DNA of 64,000 nucleotides from Thermopetrobacter sp964430935 (GTDB taxonomy: Bacteria; Pseudomonadota; Alphaproteobacteria; Rhizobiales; Aestuariivirgaceae). The notes below the pieces were generated by a model. The model worked only from the letters and a program-made list of their open reading frames with translations, was not told the DNA's origin and made no database searches. Below are positions 53,160 to 61,976 of the stretch, one piece after another (position 1 is the first letter of the stretch; the number at the start of each line of letters is the position of its first letter). The position numbers and the translations under genes were made by a program. The stretch is from positions 1 through 64,000 of the forward strand of contig CAYSHK010000004.1 in the NCBI GenBank assembly GCA_964430935.1, in the 5' to 3' direction.

Positions 53160-55472
53160 TCAGCCGCAACGGGAAAATCCACAGGACAGGCACTGGTCGC
53201 ATCCCTCGGCCCGGATCAGTGCCGCCGCGCCGCAGCCCGGACACTGGCCCGGAGGCGTGGCGGTGTCCGCGGCGTGTTCCCGTGGCCGTCCTTCCGGGGA
53301 GGGCAGGAAGCCGATCTCGATCATGTGCCGTTCGATCACGTCGCCGATGGCGGCGAGGAGGGAGGGGACGTACCTGCCGTCCATCCACTGCCCGCCGCGC
53401 GGATCGAAGACCGCCTTCAGCTCCTCCACCACGAAGGACACGTCGCCACCACGCCGGAACACCGCCGAGATCATGCGGGTGAGAGCGACCGTCCATGCGT
53501 AATGCTCCATATTCTTGGAATTGATGAAGATTTCGAATGGACGTCGGCGGCCGTTCTCCTCGATGTCGTTGATGGTGATGTAGATGGCGTGGTCGCTGCC
53601 CGGCCAGCGGATCTTGTAGGTGAAACCGGGCAGAACTGTGGAACGCTCCAGCGGCCGGCGCATGTAGACGATGCCGCCCCGGTCGCGGGCCTCCGGAGCC
53701 TCCGTCGGTGGCTCCCGCCGTCCGGTGGCGTGGGCGTCCGCCGCATTCGTGTCCATTTCCGGCGCGGAGAGGACGGAACCGGTGATCGGATTGGGGCGGT
53801 AGGTGGTGCAGCCCTTCAGGCCGGCCTTCCAGGCCTCCATGTAGATGTCCCGGAATTCCTCGAAGGAGATGTCGCGGGGGAGGTTTATGGTCTTGGAGAT
53901 GGCCGAATCGACGTGCTTCTGGATGGCCGCCTGCATGGTCACGTGCGCCCGCCAGTGCAGGTCGCGGGCGGTGACGAAGACGTCGGGCAGCGGCGCGTCC
54001 TCCCCCTTCGCCTCCCGGTAGCGGCGCACGGCCCAGTCGGTGACGGTCTCGGTCCGCGCCTCGCCGTCCGGGCCGAGGATCCGGCGTTCGTATTCCGTGG
54101 CGAAGATGGGTTCGATGCCGCTGGAGACGTTTCCGGCCAGCAGCGAAATGGTGCCGGTGGGAGCGATGGAGGTGAGCAGGGCGTTGCGGATGCCGCGCCG
54201 CTTCACGGCCTGGCGGATCTCCGCGTCCATGCGGGAGAGGTGTCCGCAGGACGGATGGCGCTCCGCGTCGTAGAGGGGAAAGGCGCCCTTCTCCTCCGCC
54301 AGCTCCGTGCTGGTCAGATAGGCGGTGCGTTCGATGACCGCCATCCAGCGTTCGGCGGTTTCCACGGCCTGCGGCGAATCGTAGCGCAGGCCGCACATCG
54401 CCAGCGCGTCGGCCAGCCCGGTGATGCCCAGTCCGATCCGGCGCTTGGAGCGGGCCTCCGCCCGCTGCCGGGGCAGGGGATAGGTCGAGATGTCGATGAC
54501 ATTGTCCAGGAAGCGCACGGCGACGGCGGCCGCCTCCGCCAGGCTTCCCTCGTCCAGCGCCGCGCCGTCGCCGAAGGGATCGCGCACGAAACGCACGAGG
54601 TTGAGCGAGCCGAGCAGGCAGGCGCCGTAGGGCGGCAGGGGCTGTTCTCCGCAGGGATTCGTGGCGCGGATGGTCTCGATCCAGCCGAGGTTGTTGTCGC
54701 GGTTGACCCGGTCGATGAAGATCACCCCCGGCTCCGCGTGTTCGTAGGTCGCCCGCATGATGGCGTCCCAGAGCCGGCGGGCGGGGACCGTCTTCCACGT
54801 CCGCCCGGCGAAGGTCAGGGGCCATTCGGCGTCGTCGCGCACCGCCTCCATGAAGGCGTCGGTGACCAGCACCGACATGTTGAAGTTGGTCAGTCTGCCG
54901 CGTTCGCCCTTGGCGGTGATGAAATCGCCGATGTCGGGATGGTCGCAGGAGAGGGTGCCCATCATGGCCCCGCGCCGCGCCCCGGCGGACATGATGGTGC
55001 GGCACATGGCGTCCCACACCTCCATGAAGCTGAGGGGGCCGGAGGCCTTCGCGTCGATGCTGCGCACCTCGGCTCCGCGCGGGCGGATGGGCGAGAAGTC
55101 GAGCCCGATGCCGCCGCCGGCCTGCATGGTCAGGGCCGATTCCTTCAGGTTTTCGAAGATGCCGGCGATGGAATCCTCGATCTCCCCCATCACGAAGCAG
55201 TTGAAGAGGGTGACCTGCCTGCCGGTTCCAGCCCCGGCCAGTATGCGGCCGCCGGGGAGAAACCGGAAATCCTCCAGAATGTCGAGAAAGGCCCGCTCCC
55301 AGCGTCGGCGGTCCCGCGACTTCTCCACCGAGGCGGCGGCCCGGGCCACCCGCCGCCAGGTGTCCTCGATGCAGGCGTCGCCCCCGTTTCCGTCCGCGGG
55401 GACGTAGCGGTACTTCATCTCCCAGATCTCGCGGGAGATGCCTTCCAGACGGGTTCTGCCGCATCTCGCCAT
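53160..55472 (-). CDS. nrdJ: Class II (adenosylcobalamin-dependent) ribonucleotide reductase
   Basis: 770 residues. The thiyl-radical cysteine is in NPCGEQPLPPYGACLLGS, the redox cysteine partner in VTLFNCFVMGE, and the C-terminus has Cys pairs (CPGCG, CDQCLSCGFSRCG) that bind metal and re-reduce the active site. The opening ISREIWEMKYRYV is typical of the short alphaproteobacterial form; there is no ATP cone. It makes deoxynucleotides without oxygen dependence. No cobalamin riboswitch is seen; instead a perfect LexA-type box lies 42 bp upstream (55514-55528), and a TATACT -10-like element ends 9 bp before the ATG. Confidence 0.94.
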   Translation of the reverse strand: MARCGRTRLEGISREIWEMKYRYVPADGNGGDACIEDTWRRVARAAASVEKSRDRRRWERAFLDILEDFRFLPGGRILAGAGTGRQVTLFNCFVMGEIEDSIAGIFENLKESALTMQAGGGIGLDFSPIRPRGAEVRSIDAKASGPLSFMEVWDAMCRTIMSAGARRGAMMGTLSCDHPDIGDFITAKGERGRLTNFNMSVLVTDAFMEAVRDDAEWPLTFAGRTWKTVPARRLWDAIMRATYEHAEPGVIFIDRVNRDNNLGWIETIRATNPCGEQPLPPYGACLLGSLNLVRFVRDPFGDGAALDEGSLAEAAAVAVRFLDNVIDISTYPLPRQRAEARSKRRIGLGITGLADALAMCGLRYDSPQAVETAERWMAVIERTAYLTSTELAEEKGAFPLYDAERHPSCGHLSRMDAEIRQAVKRRGIRNALLTSIAPTGTISLLAGNVSSGIEPIFATEYERRILGPDGEARTETVTDWAVRRYREAKGEDAPLPDVFVTARDLHWRAHVTMQAAIQKHVDSAISKTINLPRDISFEEFRDIYMEAWKAGLKGCTTYRPNPITGSVLSAPEMDTNAADAHATGRREPPTEAPEARDRGGIVYMRRPLERSTVLPGFTYKIRWPGSDHAIYITINDIEENGRRRPFEIFINSKNMEHYAWTVALTRMISAVFRRGGDVSFVVEELKAVFDPRGGQWMDGRYVPSLLAAIGDVIERHMIEIGFLPSPEGRPREHAADTATPPGQCPGCGAAALIRAEGCDQCLSCGFSRCG

Positions 55473-55513
55473 GCCCGCAGTATAGACCCGGGGTCATTCC
55501 GAGTCCAGAATAT

Positions 55514-55528
55514 GTTCACCCTATGTTC
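55514..55528 (-). promoter_or_regulatory. LexA-type operator GTTC-N7-GTTC upstream of nrdJ
   Basis: GTTC at 55514-55517 and GTTC at 55525-55528 with seven bases between, exactly the alphaproteobacterial SOS consensus (flanked by AT, as in ATGTTC-N5-ATGTTC). It lies in the 42-56 bp upstream of the nrdJ ATG, where the promoter should be. Confidence 0.7.
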
Positions 55529-55567
55529 GGCAATGGTCAATGGAGCGTAAACGGCACGCCGTCCGGA

Positions 55568-56356
55568 TCAGGCATGGCCCCGTTCCTTCAGCTCGCGCAT
55601 TCCCTCGTCGGCCAGCTCGCGCGCCCTGGGTTCGATCGCCTCCTCCAGGCGGCGCATGAACTCCCTGCGGGGCAGGCCGGGCTCAAGCGGCGGCAGGAAC
55701 TCCACGACGATGGTCCCCGGCCAGCGCCAGAAGGTCCGCCTCGGCCAGAAGATGCCGGAATTGAGGGCGAAGGGCGTGCAGGTCACGCCCAGCCCCGCGT
55801 AGAGTGCGGCCACGCCGGGCTTGTAGTCCGGCGGCGCGAATGGAGGGCGGCGCGTGCCTTCGGGAAAGATGAGGATCTGGCGGTTCTCCGCGAGCGCGGC
55901 CTTCGCGGAGCGGATCAGCGCCTTCAGGGCCTTCGGCCCGGAGGAACGGTCCACGGGTATCATGCGGAACTTCATGAGGAACCAGCCGACGAGCGGAATC
56001 CACGTCAGTTCCCGCTTCAGCACGATGGCGGCGTCGTCCAGCAGGTGGAACAGCGCGAAGGTCTCCCACATGGACTGGTGCTTGCCGGCGACGATGGCCG
56101 CGCCATGCGGGATGTGCTCCGCTCCGCGCACCTCCATGCGCATTCCGGCCAGAACGCGGCACATGGCCACGAACACCCGTGACCACCAGCGCAGGGCGGC
56201 CGCGGCGTGGCGTCGCGGAAGGACGAGGAACCAGATGCCCAGGATCATCACCAGCGGATAGGAGATGTAGAAGGCGAGGTTCAGGGCGACGGAGCGCGCC
56301 ACGACGCCCGCGGTGAGCCTCCGTTCTGGTTGCCGGATTTCCGTGGTGCCGGTCAT
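55568..56356 (-). CDS. plsC: 1-acyl-sn-glycerol-3-phosphate acyltransferase
   Basis: A 262-residue membrane-associated acyltransferase that makes phosphatidic acid. The catalytic HX4D motif appears as HQSMWE with Glu in place of Asp. The FPEGTRR motif is normal, and an N-terminal hydrophobic segment is at about 22-45. It starts four bases after ftsX and is the last gene of ftsE-ftsX-plsC. Confidence 0.9.
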   Translation of the reverse strand: MTGTTEIRQPERRLTAGVVARSVALNLAFYISYPLVMILGIWFLVLPRRHAAAALRWWSRVFVAMCRVLAGMRMEVRGAEHIPHGAAIVAGKHQSMWETFALFHLLDDAAIVLKRELTWIPLVGWFLMKFRMIPVDRSSGPKALKALIRSAKAALAENRQILIFPEGTRRPPFAPPDYKPGVAALYAGLGVTCTPFALNSGIFWPRRTFWRWPGTIVVEFLPPLEPGLPRREFMRRLEEAIEPRARELADEGMRELKERGHA

Positions 56357-56360
56357 GGCG

Positions 56361-57314
56361 TCATCCCTGGCGGAACATGTTCTGCAGGATACGTATCACC
56401 GCGGTGCGGGCGGAGGCCAGGGAAATCATCGTCGCGACGATGACGACGATCGCCCATGTCGCGTAGGTGCGCAGGGCGAGCTGCCGGTCGCCGAACAGCA
56501 TGTTCCAGGCTCCCTCCCGGATGCCCTCCGAGGGGGCGATGAAGGCCAGCAGCGCGAAGATCAGGAAGGCGACCACCACGCCGGCCAGCGCCGAGACGAA
56601 GCCGGCGCGCAGGAAGCGCTTCTCCACCTGCCGGGCGATGAAGCGGTCGCGCGCGCCCACGAGATGGAGCACCTCGATGGTTTCCCGGTTGCTCTCGAGC
56701 GCCGCCCGCGCGGCCCATGCGACGAGTATCGCGGCCGCGATGGCGATGCCGGCCAGGATGGCCACGCCCAGCCACCCCGCCGTGCGGGCCATGTCGGAGA
56801 GCTGGAGCACCCAGTGGCCGTGCGCGTCGACGCGGGCGCCGCGCACCTTCACCCGTATCAGGCCGTCCAGGGCCTCGATGTTGGCCGGCTTCTTCCGGTC
56901 CAGGGTGATGGCCACCAGGCGCGGGATGGGCAGGTCGTCCAGCAGCCCGGCCCGGCCGAGCCAGGGTTTCAGCAGATCCCTGTTCTCGTCCATGGACAGG
57001 ACGCGGACGCTGCGGATGCCTTCCGTGCCGCGCAGCAGGCGCACCACCTCGTCGACCCGCTTCCGCACCTCCTCCGGGCTGTCGTCGAGCGGCAGGATCT
57101 GGGCGGTGGCCTCGGACACCACGCCGGCCTTCCAGTTGTCGATGGCCTGCCAGGTCATGAACATTCCGCCGGCCGCCATGGCGGCGAGGAAGCACATCAC
57201 GGTCATCGCCACCATGAAGGTGCGCAGCGGCGCGTGGGCGCGGGGGAGAATGTTGCGTCCGGCGAAGACGGGCGGTCCGGCCCGCCCCCAGCCGGAGGGC
57301 TTTCCGGCGTTCAT
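56361..57314 (-). CDS. ftsX: Cell division protein FtsX
   Basis: 317 residues: membrane segment near 35-55, a periplasmic loop of about 120 residues, then three more segments in the C-terminal half (GWLGVAILAGIAIAAAILVA, FVSALAGVVVAFLIFALLAF, AIVVIVATMISLASA). The NRETIEVLHLVGARDRFIA motif is characteristic. With FtsE it forms the ABC-type complex that activates septal peptidoglycan hydrolases. It overlaps ftsE by ATGA. Confidence 0.93.
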   Translation of the reverse strand: MNAGKPSGWGRAGPPVFAGRNILPRAHAPLRTFMVAMTVMCFLAAMAAGGMFMTWQAIDNWKAGVVSEATAQILPLDDSPEEVRKRVDEVVRLLRGTEGIRSVRVLSMDENRDLLKPWLGRAGLLDDLPIPRLVAITLDRKKPANIEALDGLIRVKVRGARVDAHGHWVLQLSDMARTAGWLGVAILAGIAIAAAILVAWAARAALESNRETIEVLHLVGARDRFIARQVEKRFLRAGFVSALAGVVVAFLIFALLAFIAPSEGIREGAWNMLFGDRQLALRTYATWAIVVIVATMISLASARTAVIRILQNMFRQG

Positions 57315-57985
57315 GGCATGCTCCCTCCGGTCATGGTCAGCCTGCCGTCCCGGATGGTCATGATGCGCGCCTCGGGGGCGGCGTTGAGCAGCTGGTGGTC
57401 GTGGGTGGCGATGACCACGGTCGTGCCCAGCCGGTTGAGTTCCACGAACAGACGCAGCAGGCGGCGGGCCAGGGCGGGATCCACGTTGCCGGTCGGCTCG
57501 TCCGCCAGCAGCACGCTCGGCTTGCCGACGATGGCGCGGGCGATGGCCGCCCTCTGCTTCTCGCCGCCGGAAAGCACGGGCGGATAGGCGTTGGCATGGT
57601 CGCCCAGCCCGACCCAGGCGAGCAGCTCCATCACGTCGTCGGCGTACTCGGATGGCCGTTTTCCGTCCACGAAGAGCGGCAGGGCGACGTTCTCGAACGT
57701 CGTCAGGTGGTCGAGCAGCCGGAAGTCCTGGAACACCACGCCGATCCGTCTCCGCATGTCCGGAAAGCGGCGGCGGGGCAGGGTGGCGATGTCCTCGCCG
57801 AACATGTGGATGAGCCCGCGGGTGGGGCGCAGTCCGAGATACATCAGGCGCAGCAGGGTCGTCTTGCCGGCGCCGGAGGGGCCGGTGAGAAAGGCGAAGC
57901 CCCCTTCCTCCAGCTCGAAGCTGACGTCGCGGAGGATCTCCGGCCCGTTGCCGTAGCGAACGCCGACATTCTCGAAGCGGATCAC
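57311..57985 (-). CDS. ftsE: Cell division ATP-binding protein FtsE
   Basis: A 224-residue ABC ATPase: Walker A GPSGAGKTT (about 36-44), signature LSGGEKQR, Walker B VLLADEPTGNVD, switch histidine ATHDH. It powers FtsX. A near-perfect CtrA box lies 26-40 bp upstream, in the promoter region shared with the divergent zinc-ribbon gene. Confidence 0.95.
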   Translation of the reverse strand: MIRFENVGVRYGNGPEILRDVSFELEEGGFAFLTGPSGAGKTTLLRLMYLGLRPTRGLIHMFGEDIATLPRRRFPDMRRRIGVVFQDFRLLDHLTTFENVALPLFVDGKRPSEYADDVMELLAWVGLGDHANAYPPVLSGGEKQRAAIARAIVGKPSVLLADEPTGNVDPALARRLLRLFVELNRLGTTVVIATHDHQLLNAAPEARIMTIRDGRLTMTGGSMP

Positions 57986-58010
57986 GTTGCCGTCCTGCCG
58001 TTCCGGGTTG

Positions 58011-58026
58011 TTTACGCGCCCTTAAC
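58011..58026 (-). promoter_or_regulatory. Near-consensus CtrA box between ftsE and the zinc-ribbon gene
   Basis: TTTA (58011-58014), seven bases, TTAAC (58022-58026) followed by CAT. One mismatch to TTAA-N7-TTAAC. It lies about 30 bp from the ftsE start and 100 bp from the divergent gene start, so it could act on either. Confidence 0.45.
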
Positions 58027-58124
58027 CATGTTCGCGCCTAATGACCGGGAACACGGGGGTGTCCGTCTCTTCTTCCCGCACCCTCGGCGTTCCCTCAGCG
58101 AATCACCGCCGAAGGATTCCCGCG

Positions 58125-58886
58125 ATGATAGTCACATGTCCGGCATGCGCAACAGGCCATGAGGTGCCCGCCGATATGCGGGCGGCCTCCGGAAGGCTGC
58201 TGCGCTGCCCCGCCTGCGGCCACCGGTGGCTGGACGCCGCGGCTTCCGCCGCCGGCGGCGGGACCGTGACGCTTCTGCCGCGGTACGACGCGCAGGTCGT
58301 CGACATGCCCGAGACGCCGTCCCGTGAACATGCCGATGCGTCCGGCGGCTCGGACGCGGAGGCGGAGGAGCGGGCGCGCAGGGCGGCCGAGGCGCTGGCC
58401 AGGCAGGCGCTGGCCAGGGAGCGGGAGCGGAAGCGGAAGGCGGCCCGGCGGCGCGCGGAGCGCATCCGCTGGTCCGCGCTGGCCGCGACGCTCGCCGTTC
58501 TGTCCTTCGTGGTCTGGCGGTATCCGGATGCCGTGGTGCGGCTGCTGCCCGGCGCGGCCCATGTCTATGCGCTGGCGGGAATGGACGTGCGCGCCACGGG
58601 CCTCGCCATCCGCGAGGTGGACACGGCCCAGACGCTGGCGCCCGACGGAGGGCTCGTATTGTCGGTCTCCGGACGCATCGCGAACGTCTCGGTGCGCGAT
58701 GTCCGCGCGCCGGGGCTGGAATTCCGTCTCCTGGACGGAAAGGGGCGGGTGCTGCATTCCTGGAAGCTGCCTTCGGTCTCCGGCAGGACGTTGCCCGCCG
58801 GCCGGACCGCCAGTTTCGTGACCCGCGTGGCCCATCCGCCACGGGACGCGCGCAAGGTCGAGGTCCACCTCCTGAAGCGGACCTGA
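58125..58886 (+). CDS. Zinc-ribbon (MJ0042-type) / DUF3426 membrane protein
   Basis: 253 residues from MIVTCPACATG at 58125 with AAGGA upstream. The N-terminal zinc ribbon has CPAC and CPACGHRW. A charged, Arg/Lys/Ala-rich helix (about 80-120) precedes one membrane segment (SALAATLAVLSFVVWRY), then a DUF3426 periplasmic domain (LVLSVSGRIANVSVRDVRAP, PSVSGRTLPAGRTASFVTRV). Function unknown; it stands divergent from ftsEX in many alphaproteobacteria. Confidence 0.88.
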   Translation: MIVTCPACATGHEVPADMRAASGRLLRCPACGHRWLDAAASAAGGGTVTLLPRYDAQVVDMPETPSREHADASGGSDAEAEERARRAAEALARQALARERERKRKAARRRAERIRWSALAATLAVLSFVVWRYPDAVVRLLPGAAHVYALAGMDVRATGLAIREVDTAQTLAPDGGLVLSVSGRIANVSVRDVRAPGLEFRLLDGKGRVLHSWKLPSVSGRTLPAGRTASFVTRVAHPPRDARKVEVHLLKRT

Positions 58887-59021
58887 AGGACACGCCGCCG
58901 CCATCTCCCGCGGACTTTCCCGAAGTTGTGCACCGCAGCCGCATCGCGGGGTTGGCCCCGCGGTTGCAAGTTGCTATGGGCTTGGGCCTGTTACCGCACA
59001 CGGAATGTCGGGAGGCCCCCC

Positions 59022-59603
59022 ATGGATACCGTCGTCGTCGATGGCGTGAAGATCGAGATCCTGTTCCCGGAGCGCGAGATCGTTGCGCGGGTGGAGGAGC
59101 TGGCGCACGAGATCGCCGCGGCCCGGCCGAAGGATCTGCTCGTGGTGCCCATACTGAAGGGCAGCTTCATCTTCGCCGCCGATCTGCTGCGGGCCTTCTA
59201 CCGCAGCGGGCTTCTTCCCGAGGTGGATTTCATGATCCTGGCCAGCTACCGCGAGGCGACGGTTTCCTCCGGTCGCGTGGAGGTGCTGCGCGACATCGAG
59301 ACGGAAGTGAAAGGGCGGGACGTGCTGTTCGTGGACGACATTCTGGAATCCGGGCGCACGCTGGCCTATGCGCGCGATCTGCTGGCGGCCCGGGGGGCGC
59401 GGCGGGTCATGACCGCGGTCCTGCTGGACAAGCCGCACCGCCGGGTCGCGGACATCGAGGCGGATTTCCGGGGTTTCGAGTGTCCCGAGGTGTTCGTCGT
59501 GGGCTACGGCATGGACATGGCCCACGCTTTCAGGGAGCTGCCCTTCGTGGGGCACGTGATCGGCCGGGAGGACGAAGAGGGGAAGGCCCCGGCCGGAACG
59601 TGA
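59022..59603 (+). CDS. hpt: Hypoxanthine phosphoribosyltransferase
   Basis: 193 residues from MDTVVVDGVKIEI at 59022 with GGGAGG upstream. The PRPP-binding motif VLFVDDILESGRTL and the VVPILKGSFIFAADLLRAF loop are typical. It converts hypoxanthine (and guanine) to nucleotides in purine salvage. It ends before a weak terminator shared with asd. Confidence 0.92.
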   Translation: MDTVVVDGVKIEILFPEREIVARVEELAHEIAAARPKDLLVVPILKGSFIFAADLLRAFYRSGLLPEVDFMILASYREATVSSGRVEVLRDIETEVKGRDVLFVDDILESGRTLAYARDLLAARGARRVMTAVLLDKPHRRVADIEADFRGFECPEVFVVGYGMDMAHAFRELPFVGHVIGREDEEGKAPAGT

Positions 59604-59629
59604 AAGGGCCCGGCGTAGCGGCCGGGCCC
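59603..59629 (-). terminator. Terminator between convergent hpt and asd
   Basis: GGGCCCGG (59606-59613) with CCGGGCCC (59622-59629), loop of eight. On the minus strand it is followed by TTT, so it mainly serves asd. Confidence 0.5.
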
Positions 59630-59657
59630 CCGATGATCCCTCTGTGCGCGACCGTCC

Positions 59658-60683
59658 TCAGACCAGGCCGCGGTTGATGAGGCTTTCCGCGATCTGGACC
59701 GTGTTGAGGGCCGCGCCCTTGCGCAGATTGTCGGAGACGACCCACAGGTCGAGACCGGAATCGACGGTGGAATCCTGGCGGATGCGGGAGACGAAGGTGG
59801 CGAAGTCGCCGACGCACTCCACGGGCGTCACGTAGCCGCCGGGCTCGCGCTTGTCCACGACCAGCACTCCGGGGGCCTCGCGCAGGATCTCGCGGGCCTC
59901 GTTCTCGTCCACCGGCTTCTCGAACTCGATGTTCACCGCCTCGCCGTGGCCCACGAACACCGGCACGCGCACCGCGGTGGCCGTCACCCGGATGTCGGGA
60001 TCGAGGATCTTCTTGGTTTCCGCGTTGAGCTTCCATTCCTCCTTGGTGTAGCCGTCGTCCAGGAAGACGTCGATGTGGGGGATGACGTTGAAGGCGATCT
60101 GCTTGGTGAAGTTCCGCGGCTCGGGCATGTCGTTCATGTAGATGCCCTTGGTCTGGTTCCACAGCTCGTCCATGGCCGCCTTGCCGGCGCCGGAGACGGA
60201 CTGGTACGTGGAGACCACGATGCGGCGGATGCGGTAGCGGTCGTGCAGCGGCTTCAGCACCACCACGAGCTGGGCGGTGGAGCAGTTGGGGTTGGCGATG
60301 ATGTTGCGGCGGTCCGCGTCCTTCGCCCAGTCCTCGAGCACATGGGCGTTCACCTCCGGCACGACGAGGGGAATGTCCGGCTCGTAGCGCCAGCAGGACG
60401 AATTGTCGATGACGATGGCTCCGGCCCTGCCGATCCTGGGGGCCCATTCCTTCGACACCGAGGAACCCGCGGACATCAGGCAGAAGTCCACCTTCGAGAA
60501 ATCGAACTGCTCGAGATCCTGGCACTTCAGGATCCGGTCGCCGAAGCTGACCTCCACGCCCAGCGAACGGCGGGAGGCGATGGCGTGGATCTCGTCCACG
60601 GGGAATTCGCGCTCGGCCAGAATGTTCAGCATCTCGCGCCCGACGTTGCCCGTCGCGCCGACGACTGCGACCTTGTAACCCAT
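59658..60683 (-). CDS. asd: Aspartate-semialdehyde dehydrogenase
   Basis: 341 residues from MGYKVAVVGATGNVG at 60683. The NADP motif GATGNVGREM is at about 9-18, the nucleophilic cysteine is in NPNCSTAQLV, and GHGEAVNIEF contains the catalytic histidine. It leads to lysine, threonine, methionine and diaminopimelate. A longer in-frame form reaching 61100 is rejected because its extra residues read like GC-rich spacer. Confidence 0.95.
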   Translation of the reverse strand: MGYKVAVVGATGNVGREMLNILAEREFPVDEIHAIASRRSLGVEVSFGDRILKCQDLEQFDFSKVDFCLMSAGSSVSKEWAPRIGRAGAIVIDNSSCWRYEPDIPLVVPEVNAHVLEDWAKDADRRNIIANPNCSTAQLVVVLKPLHDRYRIRRIVVSTYQSVSGAGKAAMDELWNQTKGIYMNDMPEPRNFTKQIAFNVIPHIDVFLDDGYTKEEWKLNAETKKILDPDIRVTATAVRVPVFVGHGEAVNIEFEKPVDENEAREILREAPGVLVVDKREPGGYVTPVECVGDFATFVSRIRQDSTVDSGLDLWVVSDNLRKGAALNTVQIAESLINRGLV

Positions 60684-60773
60684 CTTCCTGTACTCCTCGA
60701 GATCTCTTTCTTTCCTGCCGCTCCCGGACGGATGTTCGGTCTTCCGTCGCCCCCGGCCATCTGCGTGCGCCCG

Positions 60774-60795
60774 TCCTCTCCCCGGCGGGAGAGGA
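60774..60795. repeat. REP-like inverted repeat
   Basis: TCCTCTCCC (60774-60782) and GGGAGAGGA (60787-60795), loop CGGC, with no T run, in a context (CCCGGGGAGGGGG following) like dispersed REP-type elements of high-GC bacteria. No second copy is evident in the window. Confidence 0.45.
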
Positions 60796-60813
60796 GGCCC
60801 GGGGAGGGGGTCA

Positions 60814-60831
60814 GGCCGTTTTGGCCGTTTT
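60814..60831. repeat. Perfect 9-bp tandem repeat
   Basis: GGCCGTTTT occurs twice without a gap at 60814-60822 and 60823-60831, directly followed by GG. Confidence 0.7.
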
Positions 60832-61147
60832 GGTGGTAGTCGAGAGGGTGGCGACGGCCTCCGTCCGGAGATGCGCGCGAACACGCGGCGCCACCCGCCC
60901 GTGGCGGGGCGCACTGCGGAACGTGATCCGGTGCTCTGCGTGCATGGTCTTCCTCGGAAACGGGCCCGTCGGCTGGAATGCTGGGCCGCTACATAGCCGC
61001 GCCCGCACGTTCCGTCAATGCGGGAAATGTGGATAGCATCGGCTTTCGCTTGCCCTCGTGGCGGTTTTGCAGCACCCTTGCCGGCACTGGTATCGAACAA
61101 TCGGGGGTGTGCCGGTCCGTCCCGGATGCCGGCTGGAAAATCGTTTC

Positions 61148-61879
61148 ATGTTCGACTGGCTGTTCACGATCGAGGGCTGGGTGAGCCTGGCCACGCTCGT
61201 CCTTCTGGAAATCGTTCTCGGCATCGACAATCTGGTCTTTCTGGCCATCGCCTCGCGGCGGCTGCCCGAGCACCAGCGGCCGGCGGCGCAGCGCATCGGT
61301 CTGCTGGGCGCGCTGGTTCTGCGCGTCGGCCTGCTGTTCGGGCTGGTATGGCTGACGCGCCTGACCACGCCGATCTTCACCGTGGGCGGTTTCGCCTTCT
61401 CCTGGCGCGATCTGATCCTGCTGTCCGGCGGGCTCTATCTTCTGTGGAAGGCCACGCTGGAGATCCACGAGGAGGCGGAGGGCGGCGAGGAGGCGCCCGG
61501 GAACGTGCGGGCGGCGGGCTTCCTCGGCGTGATCGCGACCATCATGGTCCTGGACATGGTCTTCGCGCTGGATTCCATCATCACGGCGGTGGCCATGACG
61601 CAGTTTCTGCCGGTCATGATCCTCGCCAACGTGGTGGCCATCATCGTGATGATGGTCTTCGCGGGGCCGGTCAGCCGGTTCATCGAACGGCATCTGACGG
61701 TCAAGCTGCTGGCGCTGTCCTTCATCCTGCTGATCGGCGCGGTGCTGGTGGCGGACGGCCTGCATTTCCACATTCCGCGCGGCTACATCTATTTCGCCAT
61801 CCTGTTCTCGCTCTTCGTCGAAGCGGTCAATTCCTGGGTGCGCCGCAAACGGGAGCGGGGGAGCGGCCCGTCCTCCTGA
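61148..61879 (+). CDS. TerC-family integral membrane protein
   Basis: 243 residues from MFDWLFTIEGWVSL at 61148, with about seven membrane segments. The TerC signatures with acidic residues inside the membrane are LLEIVLGIDNLVF (about 16-28) and VLDMVFALDSIITAV (about 136-150). Members export or handle manganese and other metals, sometimes loading exoenzymes. No metal riboswitch is seen upstream. Confidence 0.9.
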   Translation: MFDWLFTIEGWVSLATLVLLEIVLGIDNLVFLAIASRRLPEHQRPAAQRIGLLGALVLRVGLLFGLVWLTRLTTPIFTVGGFAFSWRDLILLSGGLYLLWKATLEIHEEAEGGEEAPGNVRAAGFLGVIATIMVLDMVFALDSIITAVAMTQFLPVMILANVVAIIVMMVFAGPVSRFIERHLTVKLLALSFILLIGAVLVADGLHFHIPRGYIYFAILFSLFVEAVNSWVRRKRERGSGPSS

Positions 61880-61976
61880 GCGGACCGGGCGCGGAGGCGG
61901 CCGCCGGCGGTTTGTAATCGACCGCCCGAGCGCCTATATTGCCCGCACCTTTCCGCCCTGGAGGAACAACCGGACG

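Larger units (their letters stand above)
60684..61147. other. Intergenic region between asd and terC with repeats
   Basis: A 464-bp gap with no supported gene. It holds a 9-bp inverted repeat (60774-60795) in a purine/pyrimidine-skewed stretch, a perfect tandem 9-mer (60814-60831), and a TGTGGATAG near-DnaA box at 61027. The asd promoter is not obvious. Confidence 0.55.

Noticed and set aside
55473..55567. Cobalamin riboswitch before nrdJ
   Set aside because: The upstream gap is under 100 bp with no B12-box-like sequence or multi-stem fold; a LexA-type box fits better.
61020..61035. DnaA box / replication origin between asd and terC
   Set aside because: Only one TGTGGATAG near-match; no cluster and no AT-rich unwinding region.
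60684..61100. N-terminally extended asd
   Set aside because: The extra 139 codons are Arg/Pro/Gly-rich spacer translation; the ATG at 60683 gives the standard enzyme start.
60684..61147. Lysine riboswitch before asd
   Set aside because: No five-helix pattern or conserved lysine-riboswitch core motifs were recognised.
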